Of a stretch of 5,832 bases of DNA, positions 4,913 through 5,832 are shown in pieces. Source of the stretch: Brevundimonas sp. UBA2388 (GTDB taxonomy: Bacteria; Pseudomonadota; Alphaproteobacteria; Caulobacterales; Caulobacteraceae). The DNA is taken from positions 1-5,832 of the forward strand of contig DDSO01000033.1 in NCBI GenBank assembly GCA_002343425.1, written 5' to 3'. Position 1 is the first letter of the stretch, and every line of letters starts with the position of its first letter. A model generated the notes under the pieces. That model was not told where the DNA came from. It made no database searches and worked only from the letters and a program-made list of their open reading frames with translations. The translations under genes and the position numbers were made by a program.

Positions 4913-5832
4913 ATGAGCGCTCCGCAAAAGACCAAGGCTGAACTGGCCGCCGAATACGGCCTGGCCCCGAACGAATATCAGGTCGTCCTCGACCGGCTGG
5001 GACGGGAGCCGAACAACGTCGAACTGGGCGTCTTCTCGGTGATGTGGTCCGAGCACTGCTCCTACAAGTCGTCGAAGATCCACCTCGGCAAATTCCCGAC
5101 CAAGGGACCACGGGTCATCTGCGGTCCGGGCGAGAACGCCGGCGTCATCGACATCGACGACGGCGACGCCTGCATCTTCAAGATGGAGAGCCACAACCAC
5201 CCCAGCTTCATCGAACCCTATCAGGGCGCGGCGACCGGCGTCGGCGGCATCATGCGGGACGTCTTCACCATGGGCGCGCGCCCGGTGGCCCTGCTGAACG
5301 CCCTGCGCTTCGGCGACCCATCGCACGAGAAGACGAAGCGGCTGGTCAAGGGCGTGGTGTCCGGGATCGGCGGCTACGGCAACTGCGTCGGCGTTCCGAC
5401 GGTGGCGGGGGAGACCAATTTCCACGCCGGCTACAACGGCAACATCCTGGTCAACGCCATGTGCGTGGGCGTCGCGAAGGCGGATGCCCTGTTCTATTCA
5501 GCGGCGCCGGCTCCGGGCCTGTCGGTGGTCTATTTCGGCTCGAAGACCGGCCGCGACGGCATCCACGGCGCGACCATGGCCTCGGCCGAGTTCGACGAGG
5601 ATTCGGACGAGAAGCGGCCCACCGTGCAGGTCGGCGACCCCTTCGCCGAGAAGCTGCTGATCGAGGCGACGCTGGAGCTGATGGCCTCGGGCGCGGTCGC
5701 CGCCATTCAGGACATGGGCGCCGCCGGCCTGACCTCGTCCTCGGTGGAAATGGCCGGAAAGGGCGCAGTCGGCATCGAGCTGAACATGGACGCCGTGCCC
5801 CAGCGCGAAGAGGGCATGACCGCCTACGAGAT
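4913..5832 (+). CDS. purL: Phosphoribosylformylglycinamidine synthase subunit PurL, 5' part (runs off window)
   Basis: PurL is the ATP-dependent synthetase subunit that converts FGAR to FGAM using ammonia from PurQ. The first 306 codons are open to the window edge, out of roughly 730-750 expected for the stand-alone small form. Visible motifs are the active-site block [15 protein letters not shown] with His48, the ATP/metal-binding [21 protein letters not shown] (residues 93-113), [10 protein letters not shown] (115-124), VGVPTVAGE (159-167), [12 protein letters not shown] (213-224) and [15 protein letters not shown] (267-281). All are intact. An in-frame TGA at 4877-4879 precedes the ORF, and ATG 4913 is the first start after it. 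The N-terminal PurS-like domain of the large PurL form is absent, which agrees with the separate purS gene at the window start. Confidence 0.97.
   Translation, partial: MSAPQKTKAELAAEYGLAPNEYQVVLDRLGREPNNVELGVFSVMWSEHCSYKSSKIHLGKFPTKGPRVICGPGENAGVIDIDDGDACIFKMESHNHPSFIEPYQGAATGVGGIMRDVFTMGARPVALLNALRFGDPSHEKTKRLVKGVVSGIGGYGNCVGVPTVAGETNFHAGYNGNILVNAMCVGVAKADALFYSAAPAPGLSVVYFGSKTGRDGIHGATMASAEFDEDSDEKRPTVQVGDPFAEKLLIEATLELMASGAVAAIQDMGAAGLTSSSVEMAGKGAVGIELNMDAVPQREEGMTAYE

Noticed and set aside
4071..5111. A 346-codon open frame on the minus strand across the membrane protein gene and the start of purL
   Set aside because: It is antisense to two well-supported genes. Its translation is low in hydrophobic order, rich in Arg, Gln, Gly and His, and has no recognisable domain, as expected from GC-rich shadow frames.
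1..5832. Search for a defence, toxin-antitoxin, CRISPR, phage or transposon system
   Set aside because: No paired small toxin-like genes, array-like direct repeats, integrase, transposase or terminal repeats are visible. The genes belong to housekeeping or accessory enzyme families and codon style is uniform.

Overview
The window is GC-rich and densely coding, with strong G/C bias at third codon positions. It most resembles an alphaproteobacterium of the Caulobacteraceae, such as Brevundimonas or Caulobacter. Three things point that way: the split PurS/PurQ/PurL form of FGAM synthase, the general protein style, and two promoter-like sites close to the GCTA-type -10 element described for the Caulobacter housekeeping sigma factor. 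The genus is an inference.

Layout from left to right: the 3' end of purS (1-189); a 43-residue membrane peptide that overlaps the purS stop by ATGA (186-317); a YbhB/YbcL-type PEBP protein (375-839); an HD-domain protein with a signal peptide (865-1578); complete purQ (1612-2274); a maltose/NodL-type sugar O-acetyltransferase (2344-2895); on the minus strand, an aspartyl/asparaginyl beta-hydroxylase-family protein with a TPR-like N-terminus (2892-3923); a divergently oriented multi-pass membrane protein resembling the TspO-like 'tryptophan-rich sensory' group (4047-4844); and the 5' part of purL (4913 to the window edge). No gap between genes exceeds 125 bp. I see no tRNA, rRNA, insertion sequence, CRISPR array or phage gene.

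PurS, PurQ and PurL form one complex that makes formylglycinamidine ribonucleotide (FGAM) in purine synthesis. Here their genes are in the usual order, but three unrelated genes separate purS from purQ and three more separate purQ from purL, one of them on the opposite strand. The strand switch means purL cannot depend only on a simple purS-purQ transcript. Consistent with that, purQ and purL are each preceded by the same promoter-like arrangement: CTGACA, 17 bp, a GCTA-type -10 element, and ATGAGCGC at the same distance.

Most of the window is ordinary chromosome. I found no convincing new multi-gene system. The points most worth checking are the paired purQ/purL leaders, the missing histidine in a usually conserved PurQ motif, the exported HD-domain protein, the purS-coupled membrane peptide and an inverted repeat in the divergent intergenic region.
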